NCBI GenBank assembly: GCA_944389655.1
Contig: CALXND010000006.1
Span: forward strand, 1 to 44,576
Length of the DNA stretch: 44,576 nt
From: an uncultured Clostridia bacterium
GTDB taxonomy: Bacteria; Bacillota; Clostridia; TANB77; CAG-508
Direction: 5' to 3'
The notes under the pieces are model-generated. The model did no database searches. It was not told the origin of the DNA and was given only the letters and a program-made list of their open reading frames with translations. Each line of letters begins with the position of its first letter. The stretch's first letter is position 1. The translations under genes were made by a program, and so were the position numbers. Of this stretch, positions 43,313 to 44,576 are shown in pieces.

Positions 43313-44164
43313 ATGATTTCATATTGCATAAAAACAGATAATATAGAGATAATACAATATCTACTAAATAAAATTAGTAATTTGGATTTCCCAGATATAA
43401 TTTATTGTAATAAAACATTTAAAAAATATGAAAATGTAATAATGCATTGTAGAAATACAAATTATGAAGAATTTAAAAATATAATATCAAGTTTAGTTTC
43501 AGATATCATAATAAAATTCTACCAAGAAAAACTAGTAAGAAGAATGATAATTGTAAACTACTTTTATTTTGAAGATTATGAAAAAAAACTAATATATGAG
43601 AATTGTAAGGAATTTTTATTACAGAGTAAAGAGGAAGTTTACGAGACATTGTTTAAAGAGATAGAAAAGTATGTAAACGATAAAAGGAACATTTATATTC
43701 AGGGGATAGTAAACTTTAGAATAAGTGAGTATATAAAAGCTTTAGATAACATAGTGGATATGGGAGTAAATAAGTATATAATAGAAAAAGAATATAAAGA
43801 GTTTATAAATTTGCTAAAAATTTATGTCAATTCAGCGGAATGCAAAACAGATATTCTTCATCTTATATATTCAAACGGAGAATCAATTTTATTGGATAAA
43901 GAAAAAAATATAATTAGCTTAGAAAACAATAATATAAATAACCTAAAATATTTATCTGATATAACTTTTTCGTCTAATGATATTGCATTAAATACCTTAC
44001 TAAGCATGTTACCTAAAAAAATAGAAATTCATATTATAGATAAGGAAGATGAGTTTATTAATACACTCAAGCTTATTTTTGAGTCCAGAATAAACATATG
44101 TACAGAGTGTAATATTTGTAAAACATATAGAAATTTAAAGATTCCTACAATGAAATTAAAATAG
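43313..44164 (+). CDS. ytxC: Sporulation protein YtxC
   Basis: A 283-residue protein matching the putative sporulation protein YtxC family: IEKYVNDKRNIYIQGIVNFRISEYIKALDN in the middle is its most typical part, followed by YIIEKEYKEFINLLKIYV, DILHLIYSNGESILLD and LNTLLSMLPKKIEIHI. In Bacillus the gene is linked to sporulation; the molecular role is not known. The C-terminus has CTECNICKTY, which looks like a C-x2-C-x2-C cluster and would be worth noting as possible metal binding. The start has AAAGGAG upstream. Confidence 0.88.
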   Translation: MISYCIKTDNIEIIQYLLNKISNLDFPDIIYCNKTFKKYENVIMHCRNTNYEEFKNIISSLVSDIIIKFYQEKLVRRMIIVNYFYFEDYEKKLIYENCKEFLLQSKEEVYETLFKEIEKYVNDKRNIYIQGIVNFRISEYIKALDNIVDMGVNKYIIEKEYKEFINLLKIYVNSAECKTDILHLIYSNGESILLDKEKNIISLENNNINNLKYLSDITFSSNDIALNTLLSMLPKKIEIHIIDKEDEFINTLKLIFESRINICTECNICKTYRNLKIPTMKLK

Positions 44165-44190
44165 GGTTTTAATAATTTGTAAGTAACATA

Positions 44191-44227
44191 TACTTGCTTT
44201 TTAGAAACACCATTATCCTGTAACTAC
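44191..44227 (+). repeat. Half copy of the intergenic hairpin repeat
   Basis: TACTTGCT, AGAAACACCATTATCC and TGTAACTAC follow one another, matching the 3' part of the repeats at 4978 and 35301 (CTTGCT...AAACCAT) and the end motif of the 9269 copy (ATCCTGTAAC). No 5' arm is present. Confidence 0.5.
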
Positions 44228-44252
44228 CAGCTTATTAAAAATAAGAAATGTA

Positions 44253-44281
44253 TTTACTATTTGTGAATTTTGTGATAATAT
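44253..44281 (+). promoter_or_regulatory. Promoter of the glycosyltransferase gene
   Basis: TTTACT at 44253-44258, a 17-base spacer and TAATAT at 44276-44281, 29 bases before the start. Confidence 0.5.
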
Positions 44282-44310
44282 ACGTATATTAATAAAAAGT
44301 GGAGGAGAGC

Positions 44311-44576
44311 ATGGAAGAAAAAAAATTAGTAACAATATTAGTACCAGCATACAACGAACAAGAAGTGTTAGATATGTTATATGAAAGACTAAAAAAAATA
44401 ATGGATGAGAACCAAAAATATGATTTTGAAGTATTATTTGTAAATGATGGTAGCAAAGATGACAGCTTAAAAATTATGCAAGAGTTACGAGAAAAAGATA
44501 AAAGAATTTGTTATTTAAGCTTATCAAGAAATTTTGGAAAAGAAACAGGAATGATTGCAGGCTTAGATTATAGTAG
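44311..44576 (+). CDS. Family 2 glycosyltransferase, N-terminal part (3' end outside window)
   Basis: The first 88 residues of a GT2 enzyme: VTILVPAYNEQEVLDMLYERL is the nucleotide-sugar-binding start, and VLFVNDGSKDDS carries the metal-associated aspartates. LSLSRNFGKETGMIAGLDYS follows, as in DPM1/GtrB-like polyprenyl-phosphate glycosyltransferases. These transfer a sugar from a nucleotide to undecaprenyl phosphate for use by GT-C enzymes such as the one at 24374. The C-terminal membrane part lies outside the window. The RBS is GGAGGAG. Confidence 0.92.
   Translation, partial: MEEKKLVTILVPAYNEQEVLDMLYERLKKIMDENQKYDFEVLFVNDGSKDDSLKIMQELREKDKRICYLSLSRNFGKETGMIAGLDYS

Overview
The window is very AT-rich DNA from an endospore-forming member of the Clostridia. 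The evidence is the sporulation genes spoVS, a GerW/YtfJ homologue and ytxC, together with recA-recX, scpA, a T-box-controlled ileS and the queA-tgt pair. Codon use and intergenic style are uniform and low-GC. No rRNA or tRNA gene was seen. The exact genus cannot be told from the sequence.

Layout: 1-345 is the end of a Nudix hydrolase. 372-1971 is an insertion sequence with a frameshifted transposase. 2.0-10.3 kb holds housekeeping and sporulation genes: ymdB, spoVS, a peptide-binding protein, recA, recX, scpA, a DUF2953 protein, ytfJ (gerW) and lepB. At 10274 a D-Ala-D-Ala carboxypeptidase gene (dacF-like) begins. It is cut after its SxN motif and resumes at 23256. The 12,505 bp between is an integrative element with imperfect inverted repeats at its ends, a TnpW-like small gene and two overlapping large serine recombinase genes at the right end. 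Joining the flanks at a shared AC dinucleotide restores a complete in-frame carboxypeptidase, as in skin-type intervening elements.

The element carries one long same-strand operon (promoter near 12051, terminator near 19396). It encodes a short-chain dehydrogenase, a Nudix hydrolase, an APH-like kinase, a GalT/HIT-like nucleotidyl transferase, a protein joining a kinase-like domain to a P-loop kinase, a second P-loop kinase, a Pol-beta-type nucleotidyltransferase and a truncated lactonase-like beta-propeller. Together these look like a pathway that phosphorylates, nucleotidylates and oxidises a small molecule. I do not recognise this gene set as a known pathway, and it is the best candidate for an undescribed system here.

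From 24 kb on: a GT-C type membrane protein, a VanW-domain protein (minus strand), an alpha/beta hydrolase, a condensation-superfamily acyltransferase with its DUF6320 partner, rpmE, a DUF5665 protein, traX (minus strand), a T-box leader and ileS, queA, tgt, a WG-repeat-like membrane protein, a TIGR04086 protein (minus strand), a frameshifted HD phosphohydrolase, secD, a short secF, a rhodanese, ytxC and the start of a family 2 glycosyltransferase.

Two dispersed intergenic repeat families stand out. One is a set of palindromes built on TGCGCAATTGGGGAC-like arms (26.1, 28.1 and 36.5 kb). The other is a hairpin family with a nested-stem form (about 5.0, 9.3, 24.1, 35.3, 39.9 and 44.2 kb). I found neither inside the integrated element. 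A further 126-bp imperfect palindrome lies between the T-box terminator and ileS.
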